Shown here: piece after piece, positions 8,440 to 14,536 of the stretch
Layout: each line of letters starts with the position of its first letter
Position numbering within the stretch: the first letter of the stretch is position 1
Assembly: GCA_003509545.1 (NCBI GenBank)
Contig: DOLC01000009.1
Coordinates: 1-17,910 of the forward strand
Reading direction: 5' to 3'
Length of the DNA: 17,910 bases
From: Peptococcaceae bacterium
GTDB lineage: Bacteria > Bacillota > DSM-521 > Neomoorellales > Neomoorellaceae
The notes under the pieces: generated by a model
What the model was told of the DNA's origin: nothing
What the model saw: the letters and a program-made list of their open reading frames with translations, nothing else
The model's database searches: none
Translations under genes and position numbers: made by a program

Positions 8440-10143
8440 CTACCCCCCTACAATCATTTCACGGAGATGGGCACCCGGCGGCACCATGGGAAGGACGTTC
8501 TCCTCCCGGTCTACCTTTACATCTACCAGGAAGGGTCCTTTGTGCTCCAAGGCCGTTTCCAGGGCTTCGGTGAGCTGGGAAACCTCGGTTACCCGCACGG
8601 CCGGGACCCCATAGGCCTCGGCCAGCTTGACGAAATCGGGGTTGCCCGCCGCCAGATCGGAATAAGAATAACGCCGGTCGAAGAAAAATTCCTGCCACTG
8701 GCGCACCATACCCAAATATCCGTTGTCCAGCAATATAATCTTTACCGGCAGCCGGTAAAAGCTTATGGTAGCCAACTCCTGGGAGTTCATCTGGAAGCTG
8801 CCATCACCGGTAATGGCTACCACCGTGGCCTCCGGCCGGGCCAGCTGGGCTCCCATGGCCGCCGGCACCCCGAATCCCATGGCCCCGAGGCCGCCGGAAG
8901 AAATAAAGCTCCGCGGCCGCTTCACGGGGTAGTACTGCACGGCCCACATCTGATGCTGCCCCACATCCGTGCTAACGATGGCTTCCCCCCCGGTGAGGCG
9001 GTGAAGCTCCTCTATAACCCACTGGGGTTTGAGGCCGCAGTTTCGGTCGTAATGTAAGGGGTGTTCCTCCTGCCACGCCCTGATCCGGGCCCTCCAGTCA
9101 GGGTGAACAGCAGGACGGGGCAAATTATCCAACAGGGCCCTCAGGGCCAGGCGGGCATCGCCCACAATGGGAATATGGGCGGGTACGTTCTTGCCGATCT
9201 CCGCGGCATCGATGTCTATATGAATTATCCTGGCCTTGGAAGCGAACTTATCCAGTTTCCCGGTCACCCGATCGTCGAAGCGGACGCCGATGCCGATCAA
9301 CAGATCGCATTCTCCCACGGCATAGTTGGCAGCCACGGTTCCGTGCATGCCCACCATGCCCACGAAAAGGGGATGATCTTCGGGGAAGGCGCCCTTGCCC
9401 ATCATGGTGATGATAACCGGGATATCCTGCTTTTCGGCCAGAGCCTTCAATTCCTCATGGGCGCCGGAAGTAATCACTCCACCCCCGGCGAAGAGCAGGG
9501 GCCGCTCCGCCCGGGCAATAGACCGGGCCGCCTGAAGGATTTGCAAGGGGTGCGGTTCCCGGCACACCCTGTAACCCCGGAGATTCAGGGGAGGGGGATA
9601 TCTCTCCACCACGGCCGTCTGGGTGGTAATATCCTTGGGTATATCTACCACCACCGGTCCCGGCCGGCCGGTGGTAGCTATATAAAAGGCTTCATGCATA
9701 ATTCCGGCCAGTTCGTTGACGTCCCGGACCAGGAAATTATGTTTGGTAATGGGCATGGTTATACCGGTGATGTCGGCCTCCTGGAAGGAATCGCGCCCGA
9801 TCATCCCCACGCCCACCTGGCCGGTAAGGACCACAAGGGGAACGGAATCCATGAAGGCATTGGTAATCCCGGTGATGAGGTTGGTGGCACCGGGTCCGGA
9901 AGTGGCAATGCAGACCCCGGGCCTGCCGCTGACCCGGGCATACCCGTCTGCCGCGTGGACGGCACCTTGTTCATGGCGGGTTAAGATGTGGCGGATTTTA
10001 GCCCCGTAAAGCTCGTCATATAGGGGCAGTACCGCTCCTCCGGGATACCCGAATACAGTATCCACACCTTCTTCCTGCAAGGCCTTGATAATTATCTGGG
10101 AACCAGTCAGTTTGCTTTTCGCACCGCAATCCCCAATGGCCAT
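8440..10143 (-). CDS. ilvB: Acetohydroxyacid synthase large subunit, first copy (canonical)
   Basis: The 567-aa ThDP/FAD enzyme makes 2-acetolactate (valine, leucine) or 2-aceto-2-hydroxybutyrate (isoleucine). Catalytic Glu58 lies in RHEQG, the ThDP motif GDGS at 446-449 with DN at 473-474, and the specificity segment MVRQWQ carries the usual Trp483. It therefore looks able to prefer 2-ketobutyrate, the product of the CimA/LeuCDB route. The start is set at ATG 10143, preceded by GGAGGTG. An upstream in-frame start at 10212 would add 23 residues, overlap ilvD and lack family similarity. The gene lies 13 nt after ilvD and 8 nt before ilvN, the usual ilvBN pairing. Confidence 0.96.
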   Translation of the reverse strand: MAIGDCGAKSKLTGSQIIIKALQEEGVDTVFGYPGGAVLPLYDELYGAKIRHILTRHEQGAVHAADGYARVSGRPGVCIATSGPGATNLITGITNAFMDSVPLVVLTGQVGVGMIGRDSFQEADITGITMPITKHNFLVRDVNELAGIMHEAFYIATTGRPGPVVVDIPKDITTQTAVVERYPPPLNLRGYRVCREPHPLQILQAARSIARAERPLLFAGGGVITSGAHEELKALAEKQDIPVIITMMGKGAFPEDHPLFVGMVGMHGTVAANYAVGECDLLIGIGVRFDDRVTGKLDKFASKARIIHIDIDAAEIGKNVPAHIPIVGDARLALRALLDNLPRPAVHPDWRARIRAWQEEHPLHYDRNCGLKPQWVIEELHRLTGGEAIVSTDVGQHQMWAVQYYPVKRPRSFISSGGLGAMGFGVPAAMGAQLARPEATVVAITGDGSFQMNSQELATISFYRLPVKIILLDNGYLGMVRQWQEFFFDRRYSYSDLAAGNPDFVKLAEAYGVPAVRVTEVSQLTEALETALEHKGPFLVDVKVDREENVLPMVPPGAHLREMIVGG

Positions 10144-10156
10144 ACACCTCCGTTCT

Positions 10157-11815
10157 TTATTCCAGCACGGCTCCCCGGGCACCGGAAGTAACGTGCCGGG
10201 CATAGCGTGCAAGATAACCCGTGGTAATCTTGGGGGCCGGCGGCTGCCATTCTTCCCGGCGCCGGAGCAGTTCCCTTTCTTCCACCAGCAGCTCCAGCTT
10301 GCGCGCCGGGATGTCGATGGCGATTATATCGCCTTCCTTGACCAGGGCCAGAGGCCCCCCGGCTGCGGCCTCCGGGGATACATGGCCGATGGAGGCTCCC
10401 CGGCTGGCCCCGGAAAAGCGCCCGTCGGTAATCAAGGCCACCGAGGCGTCCATCCCCATGCCGGCCAGGGCCGAAGTGGGACTCAACATCTCCTGCATGC
10501 CCGGGCCGCCCTTGGGGCCTTCGTAACGGATGACCACTACATCCCCCGGGCGAATCTTGCCCCCGATGATGGCCGCAAAGGCCTCTTCTTCGCTCTCGAA
10601 GACCCGGGCCGGGCCCTTGTGCACCAGCATTTCCGGCAGCACCGCACCCTTTTTAACCACCGCTCCTTCGGGAGCCAGGTTGCCGTACAGAATGGCCAGG
10701 CCCCCGTCGGGACTATACGGATCCTCAACTGGCCGGATGACCTCTTTGTTTAGAATACCCTTCCCGGCACAATTATCGGCCACCGTATGCCCGGTCACCG
10801 TTAGGCAGCTTACATCCAGCATCCCCGCCCGGCCGAGCTCGGCCATCACCGCCGGAATCCCCCCGGCCTCATGGAGATCCTGGATGTGGTGGGAGCCCAC
10901 CGGGCTCAGCTTGCACAGTTGCGGAACCTGCCGGCTCAACTCGTCGAAGACCTTAAGAGGCAAATCCACCCCCGCCTCCCGGGCAATGGCCGGCAGGTGG
11001 AGGCAGGTGTTCGTGGAGCCCCCCAAGGCCATATCCACCGCCACCGCATTGCGGAAGGCTGCCTCGGTCATGATATCCCGGGGCCGGATGTTTCGAGCCA
11101 ACAGGTCCATAATATACATACCGGCCTGTTTGGCCAGCCTGAGGCGCGCCGCGCTTACGGCCGGAGCGGTACCGTGGCCCGGCAGGCCCATACCCAGGGC
11201 CTCCGTCAAACAGTTCATGGTATTGGCCGTAAACATCCCCGCGCAAGAGCCGCAGCCGGGGCACACGCAATCCTCAAGTTCTGCCAGCTCTTCTTCGGTC
11301 ATCTTGCCGGCCCCCACCGCCCCCACTGCCTCGAAGATATTGCTTAGAGATACATCCCGGCCTTGGTAGCGGCCGGCCAGCATAGGCCCGCCGCTTATAA
11401 AAATAGAAGGTAAATTGAGGCGGGCGGCGGCCATGAGCATGCCGGGAACGATCTTGTCGCAATTGGTAATAAACACCAGGGCATCAAAGGGATGGGCCAT
11501 GGCCATGACTTCCACACTGTCGGCAATTAGCTCCCGGCTGGCGAGGGAGTATTTCATGCCGGTATGGTTCATGGCGATACCGTCGCATACCCCTATGGTG
11601 GAAAACTCCAGGGGTGTGCCTCCCGCCATCCTCACCCCGGCCTTAACGGCCTCGGCCAGGGACCGGAGGTGAACATGGCCGGGGGCCAGTTCATTAAAGG
11701 AATTAACAATACCGATGATGGGCCGCGCCAGTTCCTCATCCGTCAGGCCCGTAGCCTTGAATAAAGACCGGTGGGGAGCCCGGGCCAGGCCGGACTTCAT
11801 CACATCGCTGCGCAT
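10157..11815 (-). CDS. ilvD: Dihydroxyacid dehydratase IlvD
   Basis: The 552-aa Fe-S enzyme dehydrates 2,3-dihydroxy acids to 2-oxo acids, the penultimate step for valine and isoleucine. Landmarks are NCDKIVPGM at 118-126 (Cys119, Lys121), CPGCGSCAGMFTANT at 185-199, and TDGRFSGASRG at 463-473 with the probable catalytic Ser471. PGHVHL at 45-50 resembles the E. coli enzyme rather than the PCN version of many [2Fe-2S] homologues, so an oxygen-labile cluster is plausible; this is inference. ATG at 11815 starts 2 nt after the ilvE stop, with GGGG upstream. Related sugar-acid dehydratases are much less likely given the operon. Confidence 0.97.
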   Translation of the reverse strand: MRSDVMKSGLARAPHRSLFKATGLTDEELARPIIGIVNSFNELAPGHVHLRSLAEAVKAGVRMAGGTPLEFSTIGVCDGIAMNHTGMKYSLASRELIADSVEVMAMAHPFDALVFITNCDKIVPGMLMAAARLNLPSIFISGGPMLAGRYQGRDVSLSNIFEAVGAVGAGKMTEEELAELEDCVCPGCGSCAGMFTANTMNCLTEALGMGLPGHGTAPAVSAARLRLAKQAGMYIMDLLARNIRPRDIMTEAAFRNAVAVDMALGGSTNTCLHLPAIAREAGVDLPLKVFDELSRQVPQLCKLSPVGSHHIQDLHEAGGIPAVMAELGRAGMLDVSCLTVTGHTVADNCAGKGILNKEVIRPVEDPYSPDGGLAILYGNLAPEGAVVKKGAVLPEMLVHKGPARVFESEEEAFAAIIGGKIRPGDVVVIRYEGPKGGPGMQEMLSPTSALAGMGMDASVALITDGRFSGASRGASIGHVSPEAAAGGPLALVKEGDIIAIDIPARKLELLVEERELLRRREEWQPPAPKITTGYLARYARHVTSGARGAVLE

Positions 11816-11817
11816 CC

Positions 11818-12708
11818 TTAACGCCCCTTTTCCGTAAAGATCTCCGCGCCTTCGGTCATGGTAAGCTCCCGGAAGCTGCTGATGAGCCTGCGGGTAATGG
11901 GGCCCGGACGTCCGTCCCCTATGGGCCGGTCATCCAGGCGGACTACGGGGATGACCTCTGCCGCCGTGCCGGTCAGGAAGCACTCGTCCGCCGTATAAAC
12001 CTCATGCCGGGTGAAAACCTTCTCTTCGGCCGGAATGCCCAGCTTCCGCGCCAATTCCATCACCGTGTTCCTGGTAATGCCCTCCAGGAGCCCGATGTAG
12101 GCAGGAGGGGTGTACAAGTGGCCGTCCTTAACTATGAAAATATTGTCTCCCGTGGCCTCCGCCACGTAGCCTTCTCTGTTGAGGAGCAGCCCCTCCGGCG
12201 CCCCGGCCCTGGTGGCTTCTATCTTGGCCAGGATGTTGTTGAGATAATTGAGGGACTTGATGCGGGGATCCAGGGCATCGGGAATATTCCGCCGGGTAGC
12301 CACCGTAACCAGCTCCAGACCCCGCTCGTACAATTCCGCCGGATAAAGCTGGATACCGGCGGCGATACAGAAGACCAGGGGCTTGGGACATTTGCGGGGA
12401 TCCAACCCCAGATCTCCCCGGCCCCGGGTGACTACCAGGCGAATGTAGGCATCCCGTAGGTTGTTCCGCCGGCAGGTCTCCAGTACAACCTCCGTCATCT
12501 CTTCCCGGGTAAGACCGGGGTCTAAGGCTATATGCCGGGCGGATTCAAAAAGCCGGGCGATATGCTCCTTTAATTTAAAAACCCGGCCGTTGTACGCCCG
12601 GATGCCCTCAAAGACCCCGTCGCCGTAAAGCAGGCCGTGATCGAAAACGGACACTTTAGCCTCTTCTTCATCTACAAAGCGACCATCGAGGTATATAATT
12701 AGTCCCAC
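11818..12708 (-). CDS. ilvE: Branched-chain amino acid aminotransferase IlvE
   Basis: This 296-aa class IV PLP aminotransferase transfers amino groups between glutamate and branched-chain 2-oxo acids. Lys151 in IKSLNYLNN is the likely PLP lysine. YGDGVFEGIRAYNG (28-41), ATGDNIF (185-191), GITR (210-213) and TGTAAEV (246-252) complete the fold IV signature. D-amino acid transaminase is a related possibility, but the EGIRAY segment and the operon favour IlvE. The start is GTG at 12708 with AGGAGGGGAG upstream, about 65 nt from the predicted transcript start. It is the first gene of the operon. Confidence 0.95.
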   Translation of the reverse strand: MGLIIYLDGRFVDEEEAKVSVFDHGLLYGDGVFEGIRAYNGRVFKLKEHIARLFESARHIALDPGLTREEMTEVVLETCRRNNLRDAYIRLVVTRGRGDLGLDPRKCPKPLVFCIAAGIQLYPAELYERGLELVTVATRRNIPDALDPRIKSLNYLNNILAKIEATRAGAPEGLLLNREGYVAEATGDNIFIVKDGHLYTPPAYIGLLEGITRNTVMELARKLGIPAEEKVFTRHEVYTADECFLTGTAAEVIPVVRLDDRPIGDGRPGPITRRLISSFRELTMTEGAEIFTEKGR

Positions 12709-12780
12709 TTCGTTCTCCCCTCCTACCCTCTAAGCCCTTTCTCCCGGCCGCTTTGGGAGGCGCGAATATGTTTACGTTTC

Positions 12781-12809
12781 AGTATAAAGAACCTCCAAAG
12801 GAGAGTCAA
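12781..12809 (-). promoter_or_regulatory. Sigma-A-type promoter of the ilv-leu-cimA operon
   Basis: On the minus strand TTGACT (12809-12804) is separated by exactly 17 bases from TATACT (12786-12781). Each hexamer departs from consensus at one position. It lies between the S24 regulator and ilvE and gives a leader of about 65 nt. That leader holds a small CTCCC-N9-GGGAG hairpin and the ilvE ribosome site, but is too short for a T-box and shows no leader peptide. The spacer carries a small inverted repeat, CTCC-TTT-GGAG, whose meaning is unclear. Confidence 0.85.
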
Positions 12810-12882
12810 GAATTTTTACGACGGAACGGGTATTACCCTCCATGCCGCCCCAGGCCGCACCTGGCCCCTTGTTGGCCTCGGC

Positions 12883-13689
12883 CTATGTCAAAGGCGGGGG
12901 CCCGGGTTTTTTTATTACGCGCTCTACCACCCCGATGATCTCGTCTTCGGGCCCCAGGGGTATATCCGGATATGCCCTATAGGGGTTGTTGGCCCGGAGG
13001 AACCAGCGCCCTTCCTGTTCCAGAAGGTGCTTTACCGTGACCTCTTCGCGTCCCAGGAGGGCCACCACCGTATCCCCGGGCTTGGCCACGGTCTGCTTCC
13101 TTACCCAAACTATGTCTCCGTCGTCGATGCCGGCGCCCACCATGCTGTCCCCGCGGACCACCAGGGCATAATCCACCGGAACTCCCTCCGGCACCTCCGT
13201 ATATTCCCCCGTTTCTTCCAGGGCCAGTTTGGGGGGACCGGCGGATACCTTACCCACCAGGGGTACCCGCTTCAACGTCGTTATGGGCTGCAAAACCTCC
13301 AGGGCCCTCCGCCGCTGGGCTTCCTTCCTCGCGGCCAGGAACTGGCGCAGGAAGGTTATTCTCCTTTTGAGCTGTTGCCCCCCTGCCTCCCGCGCCTCCT
13401 GGACCTTCTTGAGCTCCTCCTGGATTTCCGCCGCCGTGGGGACGGCCAGGTGGATTAATTCTTCCACATCGGTATCGAACACCCGGGCGAGCACCACCAT
13501 GTCTTCCAGGGAAGGGGTGCGCGTCCCCTGTTCCCAGGAGTTCACCGTGGAGGTAGCCCGGCCTATAAGGGAGGCCAGCTTCTCCAGGGACAGACCGGCG
13601 GCCGCCCTCCGGGCGGCCAGGTACCGGCTCAAGCGCGAATTCCCGGCACCCCTCCTCATCCTCCTCAATATCTTCCCCCCTTGATTCAT
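12883..13689 (-). CDS. XRE-HTH / peptidase S24 (LexA/HdiR-like) self-cleaving repressor
   Basis: The 268-aa protein has an XRE-type helix-turn-helix at about residues 20-80, a charged, probably coiled linker at 85-133, and a LexA-type S24 domain at ~140-262. The self-cleavage bond is Ala150-Gly151 in GKVSAGPP, Ser182 (RGDSMVGAG) is the nucleophile, and Lys220 (EVTVKHLL) is the general base. All three key elements are present, so RecA-stimulated autocleavage is expected. Lactococcus HdiR has the same architecture and represses itself and umuC. The divergent polymerase cassette implies a similar damage-response job. The start is uncertain: ATG 13689 has no ribosome site and lies in the operator palindrome, whereas TTG at 13668 has AGGGGGG six bases upstream and would remove only 7 residues before the HTH. 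ATG 13659 is another option. Confidence 0.9.
   Translation of the reverse strand: MNQGGKILRRMRRGAGNSRLSRYLAARRAAAGLSLEKLASLIGRATSTVNSWEQGTRTPSLEDMVVLARVFDTDVEELIHLAVPTAAEIQEELKKVQEAREAGGQQLKRRITFLRQFLAARKEAQRRRALEVLQPITTLKRVPLVGKVSAGPPKLALEETGEYTEVPEGVPVDYALVVRGDSMVGAGIDDGDIVWVRKQTVAKPGDTVVALLGREEVTVKHLLEQEGRWFLRANNPYRAYPDIPLGPEDEIIGVVERVIKKPGPPPLT
13675..13682 (-). promoter_or_regulatory. Ribosome binding site suggesting a later start for the S24 regulator
   Basis: On the minus strand AAGGGGGG lies inside the longest reading frame and six bases before an in-frame TTG at 13668. No comparable site precedes ATG 13689. This supports translation from TTG 13668, though it could equally be incidental. 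Confidence 0.4.
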
Positions 13690-13707
13690 TTACACAGATC
13701 GTGTAAA
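13689..13707. promoter_or_regulatory. Palindromic operator, probably bound by the S24 repressor
   Basis: TTTACAC (13689-13695) and GTGTAAA (13701-13707) form a perfect 7-bp inverted repeat separated by AGATC. It lies 17 bases beyond the -10 of the leftward promoter, so in the early transcribed region of the repressor gene. It also falls around the -35 area of a possible rightward promoter. One dimer could therefore repress both transcripts. The motif differs from the Gram-positive LexA box (GAAC-N4-GTTC), which I do not see here, and fits an XRE-type regulator with its own site. Binding is inferred from position and symmetry. Confidence 0.7.
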
Positions 13708-13722
13708 CTTGTTTTTGCTCCA

Positions 13723-13728
13723 TATTAT
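13723..13728 (+). promoter_or_regulatory. Possible -10 box of the rightward mutasome promoter
   Basis: TATTAT on the plus strand overlaps the leftward TATAAT. Its -35 region would fall on or next to the TTTACAC-N5-GTGTAAA palindrome, which would suit repression, but the hexamer there is far from TTGACA. An alternative is TATACA at 13758, also with a poor -35. The rightward promoter is thus not firmly located. Confidence 0.3.
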
Positions 13729-13729
13729 A
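13724..13729 (-). promoter_or_regulatory. -10 box of the leftward promoter for the S24 regulator
   Basis: The minus strand reads a perfect TATAAT here, giving a predicted transcript start near 13717 and a leader of about 28 nt to ATG 13689 or 49 nt to TTG 13668. No good -35 is found 16-18 bases upstream (ATACAT at 17), so an activator or extended contacts may matter. Confidence 0.55.
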
Positions 13730-13811
13730 GACTGCAGAAGTTGCCTATGTATTTGAGTATACATCATTTCACGCACCGTAAAAATAATTTATTTGTCAGG
13801 GGGGGAGAACG

Positions 13812-14324
13812 GTGAGGCCCTTTAGCGCCGATATTTACCTGGAAAAGGCCCTCTCCCGCGAAAGCCTTCTTTCCGCCTGCCGCCTCCTTGCCGGGCGCAT
13901 TTCTTTAGGGCTGGAAAAACAAGGGGTCGTATGGCAGCGCCTCCTCCTGCGCCTGGACCTTGAGGATCAAAGCCTCTCCGTTGGGCGCCGTTTTTCCCGG
14001 GCCCAGAATCCCGGGAGCCTGTACTTTCACCTGAAAGGAATTATAAACGATCTCCGGCTCCCCTCTCCGGTAGAAAAAATCACCATCACTGTAGATGGCC
14101 TCCGTCCGGCCCCTGCCAGCCAGCTCTCCTTCTTCGCCGGCCGCGATCCTGGCCGGGAAGGCCGGCTGCGGGAAGCCCTGGCCGCCGCCTCCAGGATTCA
14201 CCCCGGATCCGTCGTCACCGGCTCCGCCCTCGCCCCCGGCCGCCGGGAAATCATGCTCGCCTTTTATGATCCGTGGAGGCGATCTTACCGTGGAGCCGAC
14301 CAAGCTGAGGGTAGAATGGAATAA
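13812..14324 (+). CDS. Stand-alone Y-family polymerase little-finger protein with beta-clamp motif (mini-ImuB-like)
   Basis: The 170-aa protein resembles the C-terminal little-finger (IMS_C) domain of Y-family polymerases: an N-terminal RPFSADIYLEKAL segment, helices at ~17-38, a VVWQRLLLRLDLED strand near 39-52, then RRFSRAQNPGSLYFHLKGIIND and PVEKITITVDGL. QLSFF at 104-108 (14121-14135) matches the clamp-binding consensus QL[SD]LF closely. The palm, fingers and thumb, normally some 230 residues before this domain, are absent, and there is no room upstream for them. This is not obvious decay: the GTG start has a GGGGGAG site seven bases ahead, the frame is clean, and it overlaps the next gene by 35 nt. 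By analogy with ImuB, a catalytically dead Y-family protein that ties DnaE2 to the clamp, it may act as a minimal bridge or DNA-binding factor. The family call rests on motif reading and context, not a search. Confidence 0.72.
   Translation: MRPFSADIYLEKALSRESLLSACRLLAGRISLGLEKQGVVWQRLLLRLDLEDQSLSVGRRFSRAQNPGSLYFHLKGIINDLRLPSPVEKITITVDGLRPAPASQLSFFAGRDPGREGRLREALAAASRIHPGSVVTGSALAPGRREIMLAFYDPWRRSYRGADQAEGRME
14275..14279 (+). promoter_or_regulatory. Ribosome binding site fixing the GTG start of the DUF6504-like gene
   Basis: GGAGG lies ten bases before GTG 14290, inside the 3' end of the little-finger gene. It decides against the much earlier in-frame ATG at 14095, whose extra 65 residues are an out-of-frame reading of the upstream gene and look nothing like the family. 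Confidence 0.7.
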
Positions 14325-14523
14325 AAAGAGGACGCCGCGCTTTTACTGGCAGGGCAAGTGGTATACGGTCCAGGCCGTGCTGGACAGGTGGAAGGACACG
14401 GGGGAATGGTGGAAGGGCGATACACCGAAATTGTTCCTCCGGCTCCTGGCAGGCCAGGGGGTCTGGGAGGTCTACCGCGACCTCCAAAGCGGGGAATGGT
14501 TCCTGTACCGCCGGTACGATTAA
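14290..14523 (+). CDS. Small DUF6504-like protein of the DnaE2 cassette
   Basis: The 77-aa protein is rich in Trp, Tyr and Arg: PRFYWQGKWYTVQAVLDRW at 16-34, TGEWWKGD at 37-44, then VWEVYRDLQSGEWFLYRRYD to the end. This matches my recollection of DUF6504, a small domain found beside or fused to ImuB/DnaE2-type polymerases; its biochemical role is unknown to me. The start is GTG with GGAGG ten bases upstream. It overlaps the preceding gene by 35 nt and ends 13 nt before the polymerase, so the three are almost surely co-translated. A nucleic-acid or polymerase-binding adaptor role is a guess from composition and neighbours. Confidence 0.75.
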   Translation: MEPTKLRVEWNKKRTPRFYWQGKWYTVQAVLDRWKDTGEWWKGDTPKLFLRLLAGQGVWEVYRDLQSGEWFLYRRYD

Positions 14524-14536
14524 GGAAGGGATTTCC

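Noticed and set aside
9061..9984. Long plus-strand open frame (307 codons) antisense to ilvB copy 1
   Set aside because: It mirrors the ilvB coding frame, is full of Gly/His/Pro from GC-rich codons, and has no recognisable domain or convincing ribosome site.
12891..12912. GGCGGGGGCCCGGG followed by seven Ts, looking like a plus-strand terminator
   Set aside because: It encodes the Lys-Lys-Pro-Gly-Pro-Pro-Pro tail of the S24 protein on the other strand, the GC part is a plain palindrome with no loop, and no plus-strand gene ends there.
12753..12938. Small plus-strand frame (61 codons) across the ilv promoter
   Set aside because: It crosses the promoter and the 3' end of the S24 gene antisense, has no ribosome site at a useful distance and Pro/Arg-rich composition without family resemblance.
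13250..13723. Overlapping minus-strand frame starting at ATG 13723
   Set aside because: It is an out-of-frame reading of the S24 gene, starts next to the TATAAT box and is low-complexity Gly/Arg/Glu.
13747..13764. Second inverted repeat ATGTAT-N6-ATACAT in the divergent region
   Set aside because: Arms are only 6 bp and A/T-rich, and they are in the opposite order from the main operator, so it may be chance or part of a promoter.
13690..13811. Canonical Gram-positive SOS box (GAAC-N4-GTTC) in the divergent region
   Set aside because: I looked for it on both strands and did not find it; the only strong symmetric site is TTTACAC-N5-GTGTAAA.
13812..14324. Little-finger gene as a simple pseudogene remnant of dinB/imuB
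   Set aside because: It has a suitable start and ribosome site, a clean frame, a preserved clamp motif and translational overlap with the next gene; no relic of a catalytic domain precedes it.
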